Positions 9,065 through 17,469 of a stretch of 64,000 nt of DNA are shown piece after piece. Under the pieces are notes generated by a model. It was not told where the DNA came from. It saw nothing but the letters and a program-made list of their open reading frames with translations, and made no database searches. The position numbers and the translations under genes are program-made. This DNA comes from Methylobacter sp. S3L5C (GTDB lineage Bacteria > Pseudomonadota > Gammaproteobacteria > Methylococcales > Methylomonadaceae): positions 1,178,001-1,242,000 of the forward strand of contig NZ_CP076024.1 in assembly GCF_022788635.1 (NCBI RefSeq), read 5' to 3'. Every line of letters starts with the position of its first letter. The stretch's first letter is position 1.

Positions 9065-10177
9065 ATGAAAAATTATAAAATTGCAGTGTTAGCCGGTGAC
9101 GGTATCGGCCCGGAAATTACCAAGGAAGCGATCAAAGTGCTCAAAGTTATTGAGGAACGCAATGCTGTCACTTTTGAACTGATGCCGGCCGCTTTTGGTG
9201 CCTGTGCCTACTTTGAATTTGGCGATGCCTTTCCACAGTCAACTATCGATATTTGCGATCAGGCTGATGCCATTCTTAAAGGTACGATAGGCTTGAGTCA
9301 TGAAGAATCCAAAAAAATCCCCATTGATAAACAGCCGGAGCGCGGCGCGTTACTGCCTCTTCGTCGCCGTTATAATACCTACGCAAACTTCAGACCGGTT
9401 TGTTTGCCAAAAGCCTTGGCGCATTTTTCACCACTAAAACCTGAAATCATCGGTGAAGGCATCGACATTATTATAGTGCGTGAATTAGTCGGTGGCCTCT
9501 ATTTTGGCAATAAAGAAACGGGTATTAACGAGCACGGCTTGCGCTATGTTAAAGAAACGCTGGAATATGATGAATTACAGATCAGGCAGATTTTGCACCA
9601 AGCCTTCAAATTAGCCAATAAACGTAAAAAATTACTGCATAATATTCACAAAAGTAATGTGCTTAAATCCAGCGTACTCTGGAATGAGATACTGGATGAA
9701 GTCGCTGTTGAATACCCGGATGTTCAAGTGATCCATCAGTTGGTTGATTCAGCCGCTACCAACCTTTGCCTAAAGCCGACCCAATTTGATGTTATGGTTA
9801 TGGAAAATATGTTTGGTGACATTCTCAGTGATCAGGCTGGCGGCATTCTGGGTTCATTGGGATTGATGCCATCTGCTTGCCTGGGTGACAATAAAGCTTA
9901 CTATGAACCGTCTCATGGCTCTGCGCCCGATATTGCCGGTAAAAATATAGCCAATCCTTACTCCATGATAGGCTCGGTTGCCATGATGCTGGAAAACAGT
10001 TTTGATATGGCTGAAGAAGCAAAAAATGTTTGGGCGGCAATGCAGGGAGTGTTTAGTGATGGTTACTCCACTGCCGATTTATCCAAGCCCGGCAGTGGTG
10101 TCATCATGATTAACACCGTTGAGTTTGGTGATAAGGTTGTTGAAAAACTAAGAGCCATGCCTAAAGTGTCCAGTTAA
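9065..10177 (+). CDS. Isopropylmalate/isocitrate dehydrogenase family protein (LeuB-like)
   Basis: A 370-residue NAD(P)-dependent beta-decarboxylating dehydrogenase. Family features are clear: GDGIGPEI near residue 11, the substrate arginines in [15 protein letters not shown] and IIVRELVGG, the metal-binding aspartates in FGDILSDQ, and the cofactor loop [15 protein letters not shown]. Several usually conserved LeuB positions differ, e.g. [10 protein letters not shown] where LeuB has DKANVL, and DSAATNL for DAMAMHL. It could therefore act in leucine synthesis, on 3-methylmalate in the citramalate route, or on another 2-hydroxy diacid. It is not linked to leuCD (52.7 kb). A terminator follows. 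Confidence 0.75.
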   Translation: MKNYKIAVLAGDGIGPEITKEAIKVLKVIEERNAVTFELMPAAFGACAYFEFGDAFPQSTIDICDQADAILKGTIGLSHEESKKIPIDKQPERGALLPLRRRYNTYANFRPVCLPKALAHFSPLKPEIIGEGIDIIIVRELVGGLYFGNKETGINEHGLRYVKETLEYDELQIRQILHQAFKLANKRKKLLHNIHKSNVLKSSVLWNEILDEVAVEYPDVQVIHQLVDSAATNLCLKPTQFDVMVMENMFGDILSDQAGGILGSLGLMPSACLGDNKAYYEPSHGSAPDIAGKNIANPYSMIGSVAMMLENSFDMAEEAKNVWAAMQGVFSDGYSTADLSKPGSGVIMINTVEFGDKVVEKLRAMPKVSS

Positions 10178-10200
10178 TCAGGCTATTAACGGTTTTTTAT

Positions 10201-10218
10201 TCACCACAAAGACACGAA
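10201..10218 (+). repeat. Intergenic repeat, ACCACAAAGACACGAA type
   Basis: Reads TCACCACAAAGACACGAA, identical to the minus-strand copy at 5783-5800. It is followed by a degenerate version of the TTCGACAAGCTCAGGACAGG type repeat (about 10247-10273). Confidence 0.8.
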
Positions 10219-10296
10219 GGACACTAAGAAAGAAAATATCGTGTTCCTTCGACATTGCTCAGAGCAGGCTTTATGGTGAAAGACATTTAATAATTA

Positions 10297-10326
10297 AGGG
10301 CAAAGGGTCAACCTTCGCCCTTTTTT
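10297..10326 (+). terminator. Rho-independent terminator
   Basis: A 10-position stem (10297-10306 with 10312-10321, one A-C mismatch) and a 5-base loop, followed by a run of T to 10326. It would end the LeuB-like transcript. Confidence 0.8.
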
Positions 10327-10451
10327 GTTCACGTGCTTTTAAGTTTTATAACACTCAATGACAGCTTTTTAATTAACGAACGGCTCTTGTATTAAACATT
10401 TCCAGACCTATATTATCTGCTATTCATGTTAAAAATCTCCGGGGAATTCTG

Positions 10452-11816
10452 ATGAATGCACCATTAATAAAACAGCTATTATTGATATCAACTTTATCCG
10501 TTTGCCTGTCTATCCCCTCGATAGTTCAATCGGCGGGCATGCCCCCTTATATTGACGGGCAGCCATTGCCATCGCTGGCACCCATGCTGGAGCATGCGAC
10601 ACCGGCTGTGGTAAATATTTCTACCTCGACCAATATTCAGGTTAGTGAAAATCCGTTGATGCAGGATCCTTTTTTTCGTCAATTTTTTAATGTACCTAAT
10701 CAATCACGGCAGCAACAAAACAATAGTCTGGGTTCGGGAGTCATTATTGATAGTAATCAAGGCTTGGTTCTGACGAATAATCATGTCATTGATAAAGCGG
10801 ATAAAATCCGGGTGACTTTACATGATGGTCGCCAACTCACTGCCAAGTTAATTGGCACTGATCCTGAAGCGGATATAGCCATTATTCAGATTCCTGCCAA
10901 CAATTTAACCCAGCTACCCATTGCAAATTCCAGTGAACTTAAAGTCGGGGATTTTGTGGTTGCCATTGGCAATCCGTTTGGTTTGGGGCAGACCGTCACC
11001 TCCGGCATAGTCAGTGCTTTGGGTCGTTCCGGTCTTGGCATAGAAGGCTATGAAGATTTTATCCAGACCGATGCGTCAATTAATCCGGGTAATTCCGGTG
11101 GTGCACTGGTTAATCTTCGCGGTGAATTAATCGGTATGAATACCGCAATTCTGGCACCTACTGGCGGTAATGTCGGTATAGGTTTTGCCATTCCCACCAA
11201 CATGATCATACCTATTAAAGATTTATTGGTTAAACATGGTGAAGTAAAGCGTGGCTTGTTAGGTGTTACTACTCAGGATTTAACCCCTGATCTTGTCAAT
11301 GCTTTTAATCTGGAAAACAAGCATGGTGCCGCTGTCAGTCGGATTGAAAGTGATTCGCCAGCCGCAAAAGCAGGATTGGAGCCTGGTGATATTATTGTTT
11401 TCGCCAATGGTAAAGCGGTTAAAAATAGCCAGGACATTCGCAATATCGTTGGCTTGTTACAAATTGGTGATAAGGTTGATATAGAATATTTTCGCGGCAA
11501 CGATAAAAAATCAGTGGTTGCAACGATTGGTAAACAGGAACAACCCCGATTGGCTGGTGAAAAGTTGCATCCCTTATTAAAAGGTACTATTTTGGGTGCA
11601 ACGCAAAAAGATCAGATTGAAGGGATTTTATTTGAAAAGATCCACACCTCCACGTATGCCTGGCGTTTGGGTTTACGTCCCGGTGACGTTATCGTCTCTG
11701 CAAATCGCTATCGCGTTCATAATCTTGAGGAATTAAAGAAAGTGGTCGATCCAGGTGTTCCGCTGTTAATTAATATCCAGCGCGGACAGGAAGGCTTCTT
11801 TGTTGTGTTAAGATGA
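10452..11816 (+). CDS. DegP/DegQ-family periplasmic serine endoprotease (HtrA)
   Basis: A 454-residue trypsin-like protease with two PDZ domains that degrades or refolds damaged envelope proteins. Signal peptide about 1-28. The catalytic triad is visible: His111 in TNNHV, Asp141 in EADIAI, Ser215 in NPGNSGGAL. PDZ1 covers about 255-345 and PDZ2 about 370-450. The Q-linker near residue 85 (QSRQQQNN) is short, more like DegQ than DegP. GGGGAA precedes the ATG. It stands ahead of moaB with only a short hairpin repeat between. Confidence 0.93.
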   Translation: MNAPLIKQLLLISTLSVCLSIPSIVQSAGMPPYIDGQPLPSLAPMLEHATPAVVNISTSTNIQVSENPLMQDPFFRQFFNVPNQSRQQQNNSLGSGVIIDSNQGLVLTNNHVIDKADKIRVTLHDGRQLTAKLIGTDPEADIAIIQIPANNLTQLPIANSSELKVGDFVVAIGNPFGLGQTVTSGIVSALGRSGLGIEGYEDFIQTDASINPGNSGGALVNLRGELIGMNTAILAPTGGNVGIGFAIPTNMIIPIKDLLVKHGEVKRGLLGVTTQDLTPDLVNAFNLENKHGAAVSRIESDSPAAKAGLEPGDIIVFANGKAVKNSQDIRNIVGLLQIGDKVDIEYFRGNDKKSVVATIGKQEQPRLAGEKLHPLLKGTILGATQKDQIEGILFEKIHTSTYAWRLGLRPGDVIVSANRYRVHNLEELKKVVDPGVPLLINIQRGQEGFFVVLR

Positions 11817-11822
11817 TGGTAG

Positions 11823-11844
11823 GGGCAGACCTGTGTGTCTGCCC
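11823..11844. repeat. Short palindromic repeat (REP-like)
   Basis: A perfect 8-bp stem (GGGCAGAC/GTCTGCCC) with a 6-base loop. It lies 7 bases after the protease stop codon and before moaB. Sequences of this type (GGGGCAGAC...GTCTGCCC) recur in many bacterial genomes as REP-like units. It has only four A after it, so it is a poor terminator. Confidence 0.7.
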
Positions 11845-11897
11845 AAAACAACTACAATGGATTGTCCCAACATATCGAAGATACTGACCAACCAACA

Positions 11898-12419
11898 ATG
11901 CATACAGATAAAAACTTCATTCCTTTAAATATTGCCATATTAGTCGTTTCGGACACACGTACCGATGCCGACGATATCTCGGGTAAAACCTTGGTGGAAC
12001 GTGCAACGGAAGCCGGGCATCACGTTATGGAAAAGAAAATAGTGGCTGATAATATTTATCAGATCAGGGCCGCTGTTTCAAACTGGATTGCCGCCGATAA
12101 CATTAATGTAGTGATCAGCACCGGTGGAACCGGCGTAACCGGCCGGGACGGAACGCCAGAGGCCGTGGCACCTTTACTGGATAAAATCCTTGATGGTTTC
12201 GGCGAAACTTTCAGAATGTTGTCTTACCAGGATATTAAAACGTCAACCATCCAATCCAGAGCGCTTGCCGGAGTTGCTAATGCAACCTATCTGTTTTGTC
12301 TGCCTGGCTCATCGGGTGCCTGTCGCACCGCTTGGGATGCGTTGATTAAAGAACAACTGGATTATCGCACCCGACCTTGCAATCTGGTTCAACTAATGCC
12401 CAGACTACTGGAAAAATAA
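11898..12419 (+). CDS. Molybdenum cofactor biosynthesis protein MoaB/MogA family
   Basis: A 173-residue protein of the MoaB/MogA fold, which adenylates molybdopterin or aids its assembly. The substrate-binding TGGTGVTGRDGTPEA motif lies near residue 72, and the C-terminal LPGSSGACRTAWD segment is typical. An upstream GTG at 11835 would start inside the hairpin repeat and add 21 poor residues, so the ATG at 11898 is preferred although no strong ribosome site precedes either. It is followed by the DUF423 gene after one base. No other cofactor genes are nearby. Confidence 0.88.
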   Translation: MHTDKNFIPLNIAILVVSDTRTDADDISGKTLVERATEAGHHVMEKKIVADNIYQIRAAVSNWIAADNINVVISTGGTGVTGRDGTPEAVAPLLDKILDGFGETFRMLSYQDIKTSTIQSRALAGVANATYLFCLPGSSGACRTAWDALIKEQLDYRTRPCNLVQLMPRLLEK

Positions 12420-12420
12420 C

Positions 12421-12825
12421 ATGCAATCCTGTTTTTTATTTCTTGGTGCGCTAAGCGCACTGATCGGCGTCGGCATGGGGGCTTTTGGCGCTCATGGTTT
12501 AAAAACCGTTTTAAGCCCTGAGTTGTTAACCGTTTATCAAACCGGTGTTACCTATCAAATGTGGCACGCACTGGGTCTGATAGCTATTGCACTCATACGC
12601 CAGCAAATCCCTGAATCCAGATTACTGCTTTGGGCTGGCTGGCTAATGTTCATCGGCATACTCATTTTTTCCGGTAGCTTATATTTACTGGCATTACTTG
12701 ATTTAAAATGGTTAGGCATGATTACGCCGATAGGCGGCGTCAATTTTATAATTGCCTGGCTATTAATCGCTATTTTTGCAGCAAAAAAACCACATCACAG
12801 CAGGTATACACATGCGCGACGCTAA
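12421..12825 (+). CDS. DUF423 small membrane protein
   Basis: A 134-residue inner-membrane protein with about four hydrophobic helices. The N-terminus has the GALSALIGVGMGAFGAHGLK motif that marks DUF423 (YgdD-like) proteins. It starts one base after moaB and its last 14 bases overlap pepN, so these three genes form a tight unit. Function of the family is unknown. Confidence 0.9.
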   Translation: MQSCFLFLGALSALIGVGMGAFGAHGLKTVLSPELLTVYQTGVTYQMWHALGLIAIALIRQQIPESRLLLWAGWLMFIGILIFSGSLYLLALLDLKWLGMITPIGGVNFIIAWLLIAIFAAKKPHHSRYTHARR

Positions 12826-15499
12826 TCCCCAAACCATTTATTTAAATGACTACACAGTACCCGACTATTTAATTCATAGTGTCGATTTAAACTTTACCTT
12901 GGCAGAAGAAAACACCAAGGTTATCTCACGGCTTACCTTAAGCCGTAATCCTGCCAGTAAATCAGGTGATACGGCACTGGTTTTAGCAGGTGAAAATCTG
13001 ACCTTAATCAGTGTCATTCTAAATGACGACAATGAATTAACGGACCAACATTACCTGCAAACACCGGATTCATTAATTATTCATGAAGTACCGCAGCACC
13101 GGAGTTTTGTGCTGACTATCGAAAATACCATTAATCCGAAAGCCAATACAGCCCTGGAAGGCTTATACCTTTCCAATAGTATGTTATGCACCCAATGCGA
13201 AGCGGAAGGTTTTAGAAAAATTACTTATTTTCTCGACAGACCTGACGTGATGCCGCAATTTACCACGACGCTGGTTGGCGACAAAGATCGCTATCCGGTT
13301 TTACTGTCTAACGGTAACAAAATTGCCCAAGGTGAATTACCGGATAATCGTCATTGGGTAACTTGGGAAGATCCGTTCAACAAGCCTTGTTATTTGTTTG
13401 CGCTGGTTGCAGGGCAGCTGGAGTGTATCGAAGACAGCTTTACTACTCAATCCGGTCGCACGATCAGTTTACAGATTTTTGTTGAAAAACAGGATCTGGA
13501 TAAATGCGCACATGCCATGCAATCGCTTAAAAATGCCATGCACTGGGATGAACAGGTTTATGGCCGTGAATATGATCTGGATTTATATATGATTGTTGCT
13601 GTCGGTCATTTCAATATGGGGGCGATGGAAAATAAAGGCCTTAACGTATTTAACACCAAATTTGTGCTGGCCCGACCTGATACCGCGACTGACTCTGATT
13701 ATGAGCATATTGAAGGTGTTATCGGTCATGAATATTTCCATAACTGGACGGGCAATCGCATTACCTGTCGTGACTGGTTTCAGCTTAGCCTGAAAGAAGG
13801 CTTTACCGTATTTCGCGATCAGGAATTTACCGGCGACCGTACCTCCAAAGCGGTAAAGCGCATTGAAGATGTCAACAATCTACGTACCCGCCAATTTGCC
13901 GAAGATGCAGGTCCTTTGGCCCATCCGATCCGCCCCCATGCCTACATAGAAATCAACAATTTTTATACCTTAACGGTCTATGAAAAAGGCGCTGAAGTAG
14001 TGCGTATGATACACACCTTAGTCGGTGCCGAAGGTTTTCGCAAAGGTAGTGATTTATATTTTGAACGCCATGATGGTCAGGCAGTTACCTGTGATGATTT
14101 TGTTAACGCGATGGAAGCGGCCAACGCCATTGATTTAACCCAATTTCGACTCTGGTATGCGCAGGCAGGCACACCGGTATTAAATGTTCAGCAAGCTTAC
14201 GATGCAGGCGCACAAACGCTGACTTTAACCATCACTCAACAGTGTCCGCCAACACCAGGACAAGCCGTTAAAGAACCGATGCATATACCGGTAAAAGTCG
14301 GCTTAATCAACAAAGCCGGTTCCATTGCACCGTGCAATTTACAAAACCTCGTTCCCAAGCTGGAGCTTGGGAACGAGGTTGAGCGTAGCAACGAGCTTGA
14401 TGAAGTAATTTTGCAGCTGACCCAAGCCGAGCAAACCTTCATCTTTGAAGACCTGAAAGAGCAACCGGTGCTGTCTATTTTAAGAGGTTTTTCGGCACCC
14501 GTTAAACTGGTCATGGAACGTAGCCCTGAAGAACTGGCATTTTTATTAAGCCACGACAGCGATACCTTTAATCGCTGGGAAGCAGGACAACAACTTGCGG
14601 GACAAATTATTGCCGGACTGATCGCTGATATACAAAACAACAGACCTCTGCAAGTAAATCCGATTATTATCACGGCCTTTAAACAAGTCCTTGAACAATC
14701 GTGGGATGACTTGTCGTATTTTTCATTATTATTAAGCTTACCATCAGAAACTTACCTGGCAGAACAAATGCAGGTAGTCGACGTTGAAGCCATTCATACT
14801 GCCCGCGAATTTGTCCTGCTGGCGCTGGCTGAGCAACTACAAGAGCAATTTAAAGCTCTGTATCAGGATAATCATCGGGAAGAATCAGGTTTATTTGACT
14901 CCGGTACGATTGGTCGCAGACGCATCAAAAACATTTGCTTGGCTTATTTAGGCAGACTTGAACAAGCAGAAATACAGCAATGGTCACAGCAGCAATTTGA
15001 TAGCGCCAAAAATATGACCGATCAAATGGCTGCCTTGGCAGTGATTGTCAATAGCTCGCATCCAGCCAGAGAAAAGTGCCTGAGTAATTTTTATCAACAA
15101 TGGCAAACAGAAGCCTTGGTTATTGATAAATGGTTCGCACTACAGGCATCCAGCCATAATCCGGATACCTTTACTACCGTTCAGGCCTTAATGCAGCATC
15201 CTGCGTTTGATTTAAAAAATCCAAATCGGGTGAGATCCTTGATTGGCGCATTTAGTCAGGCCAACCCATTACATTTTCATGCCGCCAATGGACAAGGTTA
15301 TCAATTTCTGGCTGATCAGATTATTGCCCTCAACACCTTAAACCCTCAGGTTGCCTCACGTATGTTAAGCGCATTAACAACATGGCGCAGATATGACCAG
15401 GGTAGACAAGCGCTAATAAAAGCGCAACTGGAAAGAATAATGACCACCGAAGATGTTTCTAAAGACGTTTATGAAGTCGCCAGTAAAAGTCTCGCCTAA
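12812..15499 (+). CDS. pepN: Aminopeptidase N
   Basis: A zinc M1-family aminopeptidase of 895 residues that removes N-terminal amino acids from peptides in the cytoplasm. The exopeptidase motif GAMEN is at 270-274 and the zinc site HEYFH at 306-310, with the second Glu ligand in LKEGFTVF. Length matches the E. coli enzyme (about 870) plus an insertion. I use the ATG at 12812, not the TTG 12 codons earlier, which would overlap DUF423 further. A perfect palindrome (14345-14380) is translated at residues 512-523, adding NLVPKLELGNEV in a region after the catalytic domain without breaking the frame. Confidence 0.95.
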   Translation: MRDANPQTIYLNDYTVPDYLIHSVDLNFTLAEENTKVISRLTLSRNPASKSGDTALVLAGENLTLISVILNDDNELTDQHYLQTPDSLIIHEVPQHRSFVLTIENTINPKANTALEGLYLSNSMLCTQCEAEGFRKITYFLDRPDVMPQFTTTLVGDKDRYPVLLSNGNKIAQGELPDNRHWVTWEDPFNKPCYLFALVAGQLECIEDSFTTQSGRTISLQIFVEKQDLDKCAHAMQSLKNAMHWDEQVYGREYDLDLYMIVAVGHFNMGAMENKGLNVFNTKFVLARPDTATDSDYEHIEGVIGHEYFHNWTGNRITCRDWFQLSLKEGFTVFRDQEFTGDRTSKAVKRIEDVNNLRTRQFAEDAGPLAHPIRPHAYIEINNFYTLTVYEKGAEVVRMIHTLVGAEGFRKGSDLYFERHDGQAVTCDDFVNAMEAANAIDLTQFRLWYAQAGTPVLNVQQAYDAGAQTLTLTITQQCPPTPGQAVKEPMHIPVKVGLINKAGSIAPCNLQNLVPKLELGNEVERSNELDEVILQLTQAEQTFIFEDLKEQPVLSILRGFSAPVKLVMERSPEELAFLLSHDSDTFNRWEAGQQLAGQIIAGLIADIQNNRPLQVNPIIITAFKQVLEQSWDDLSYFSLLLSLPSETYLAEQMQVVDVEAIHTAREFVLLALAEQLQEQFKALYQDNHREESGLFDSGTIGRRRIKNICLAYLGRLEQAEIQQWSQQQFDSAKNMTDQMAALAVIVNSSHPAREKCLSNFYQQWQTEALVIDKWFALQASSHNPDTFTTVQALMQHPAFDLKNPNRVRSLIGAFSQANPLHFHAANGQGYQFLADQIIALNTLNPQVASRMLSALTTWRRYDQGRQALIKAQLERIMTTEDVSKDVYEVASKSLA
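14345..14380. repeat. Palindromic repeat inserted in-frame in pepN
   Basis: Arms 14345-14361 and 14364-14380 form a perfect 17-bp stem with a two-base GG centre. In the sense frame it encodes NLVPKLELGNEV. It may continue with the next bases (GAGCGTAGCAACGAG). It looks like a mobile palindromic element that landed in an open reading frame and was tolerated. Confidence 0.9.
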
Positions 15500-15614
15500 A
15501 CGATAAGTAAAGTCTGCTAAAGATTCTTGGATAAACATTTTTTTATGCATATAGCGACTTGTATTGGAAATTTAATGTCTGAGAATTGATAGAAAATAAG
15601 ACGGAGAGAACAAA

Positions 15615-16637
15615 GTGAGTGGAAAAAATCTTTTAGAAAGTCCGTTAATAGATGAAACAGAACTTCTTGAGCGCAAAGCCTTGGTAAATCTTGTTCGCAA
15701 ATGGGCAGACGTCAATACCGATGGCATACTGGATTCTAATTGCCAAATTTTCACTGATCCGGATATTGATGGTCTTATTGCTTACCGGGTTGAATGCGGT
15801 AACGCCGTGGTCTTTGGCGATCCCGTATGTGCCGCAGAAGACAAACCGGAGTTGGCCAAAGCCTTTCAGCAGTTTTGTCTGGTTCATGAAATCGGGGTTG
15901 TTTATATCATTGCGTCACCAGAATTTGCTAACTGGGCTGGGCAAAATATGCGCTCTGCCGTGATTGAATTTGGTGAGAAATTAATATTAAATCCCCTTAG
16001 TAATCCTGTTGACCATAGCGGAGCAAAAGCCGGTTTAGTGCGTAAAAAGGTGAAACATGCACTTAAAGAAGGAGCTGTAGTTCAAGAATATTCTGAAGAT
16101 AATGCTGACATTGAAAAAGCGATAAAAGACGTTGCAACAACTTGGCAAAAAGCCCGGCTTGGTCCGCAAGTCTATTTAGTGCAGTTTTCCCTGTTTAAAG
16201 ATCGTGTAGGCAAGCGTTGGTTTTATGCCAAACAAGGTGAAAAAATAGTGGGAATCTTGATACTGAACGAACTGCAATCGCATAATAGTTGGCTTTTAAA
16301 TAACGTTATGATAACCAAAGACGCTCCTCATGGTATTTCAGAATTATTAGTCATTGCTACGCTACAAGCTTTGGCAAAAGAAAATTGCCAGTCAGTCACC
16401 ATAGGTCCGGTTCCTGGGGAGCAACTGGGAAAAATAAACGGACTTGGCTGGTTTTCAGAAACTATGACACGCTGGATTTACCGGCTTGCCAAGAATTTTT
16501 TTCATCTTAACGGCCATGCAACTTTCTGGAAAAAATTCGAGCCGACAACTTGTTCTTCCTGTTTATTGTTTCCTGAAAAAAACCTGTCATTTTCAAGTAT
16601 CAAGGCTCTTTTGAAAGCCTTGAATGTCCACGTTTAA
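15615..16637 (+). CDS. DUF2156 / phosphatidylglycerol lysyltransferase-domain protein
   Basis: A 340-residue GNAT-like protein. Features resemble the C-terminal domain of MprF/LPG synthases and DUF2156: YRVECGNAVVFGDPVCAAED near residue 56, then a basic stretch with VRKKVKHALKEG, and WFYAKQGEKIVG in the acyltransferase core. There is no membrane domain, so it is a soluble form. These proteins may transfer an aminoacyl or acyl group, but the acceptor here is unknown. Start is GTG at 15615, with GGAGAG about 8 bases before. It stands alone between pepN and the two-component system. Confidence 0.75.
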   Translation: MSGKNLLESPLIDETELLERKALVNLVRKWADVNTDGILDSNCQIFTDPDIDGLIAYRVECGNAVVFGDPVCAAEDKPELAKAFQQFCLVHEIGVVYIIASPEFANWAGQNMRSAVIEFGEKLILNPLSNPVDHSGAKAGLVRKKVKHALKEGAVVQEYSEDNADIEKAIKDVATTWQKARLGPQVYLVQFSLFKDRVGKRWFYAKQGEKIVGILILNELQSHNSWLLNNVMITKDAPHGISELLVIATLQALAKENCQSVTIGPVPGEQLGKINGLGWFSETMTRWIYRLAKNFFHLNGHATFWKKFEPTTCSSCLLFPEKNLSFSSIKALLKALNVHV

Positions 16638-16800
16638 AAATACGCTATAAAATAAATCTTACATTTTTAACGTGTGTTAAAAGCCGACCTGATTTTATAG
16701 GTTTTTGATTTATCAGTTATGACATAATGGCAATCTTCGCTTGGCTGTTTATTAATTAGTTAAACCTGTTTTGTCAATGATGAATTATTTTGGAGGGTGA

Positions 16801-17469
16801 GTGCGACTTTTACTGGTTGAAGACGATGAAATACTGGGCGATGGTTTGGTTGCCGGCTTAAAAATGGAAGGTTATGCCGTTGATTGGCTAACCAATGGCA
16901 AGCTTGCGGATGAGGCTTTAAAGCTTAACACTTATGAGTTAATCGTCTTGGATCTAAATTTGCCGGACATGGATGGTATGGCTATTTTAACGGCGTTAAG
17001 AAATCGTAAAGATGAAACGCCGGTAATGGTGCTGACAGCCAAGGATACCGTTACTGATCGGGTATTGGGTTTGGATAGTGGCGCAGATGATTTTGTCATT
17101 AAGCCGTTTGAGCTGGATGAGGTTTGTGCAAGATTGAGAGCCTTGGCAAGACGTAGTGAGGGCAGAAGTGCTCCAACTATTGAATATAAGGGGATCGTAC
17201 TCGACCCTGCTTCCCATCAAGTTACCTTTAATAACGAAAAGATAGAGCTGTCACAAAAAGAATTTGAGATATTGAGTTTTCTGATGAGTAACATCGGTAA
17301 GGTCGTTTCCCGATCCCGGCTTGAAGAAAGTCTTTATTCATGGGACTCTGACGTAGAAAGCAATACCGTTGAAGTGCACATACATTATCTTAGAAAAAAA
17401 CTCGATCCTGCTCTGATTCGTACCGTCCGCGGTGTCGGTTATATTATTGATAATGATGACGAGCCATGA
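16801..17469 (+). CDS. OmpR/PhoB-family response regulator (QseB/PmrA-like)
   Basis: A 222-residue DNA-binding response regulator. The receiver domain (about 1-115) has the acidic pair near residues 8-9, phospho-acceptor Asp51 (VLDLNLPDMDG), Thr in VLTAKD and Lys in VIKPFEL. A winged-helix output domain follows (about 125-220), with the TVRGVGYI ending typical of the family. Start is GTG at 16801, with GGAGGGTGA directly upstream. Its stop overlaps the kinase start (ATGA), so the pair is translationally coupled. Confidence 0.92.
   Translation: MRLLLVEDDEILGDGLVAGLKMEGYAVDWLTNGKLADEALKLNTYELIVLDLNLPDMDGMAILTALRNRKDETPVMVLTAKDTVTDRVLGLDSGADDFVIKPFELDEVCARLRALARRSEGRSAPTIEYKGIVLDPASHQVTFNNEKIELSQKEFEILSFLMSNIGKVVSRSRLEESLYSWDSDVESNTVEVHIHYLRKKLDPALIRTVRGVGYIIDNDDEP

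Noticed and set aside
14236-14673. Minus-strand frame of 145 codons within pepN
   Set aside because: It is antisense to a well-conserved gene; partly kept open by the palindrome.
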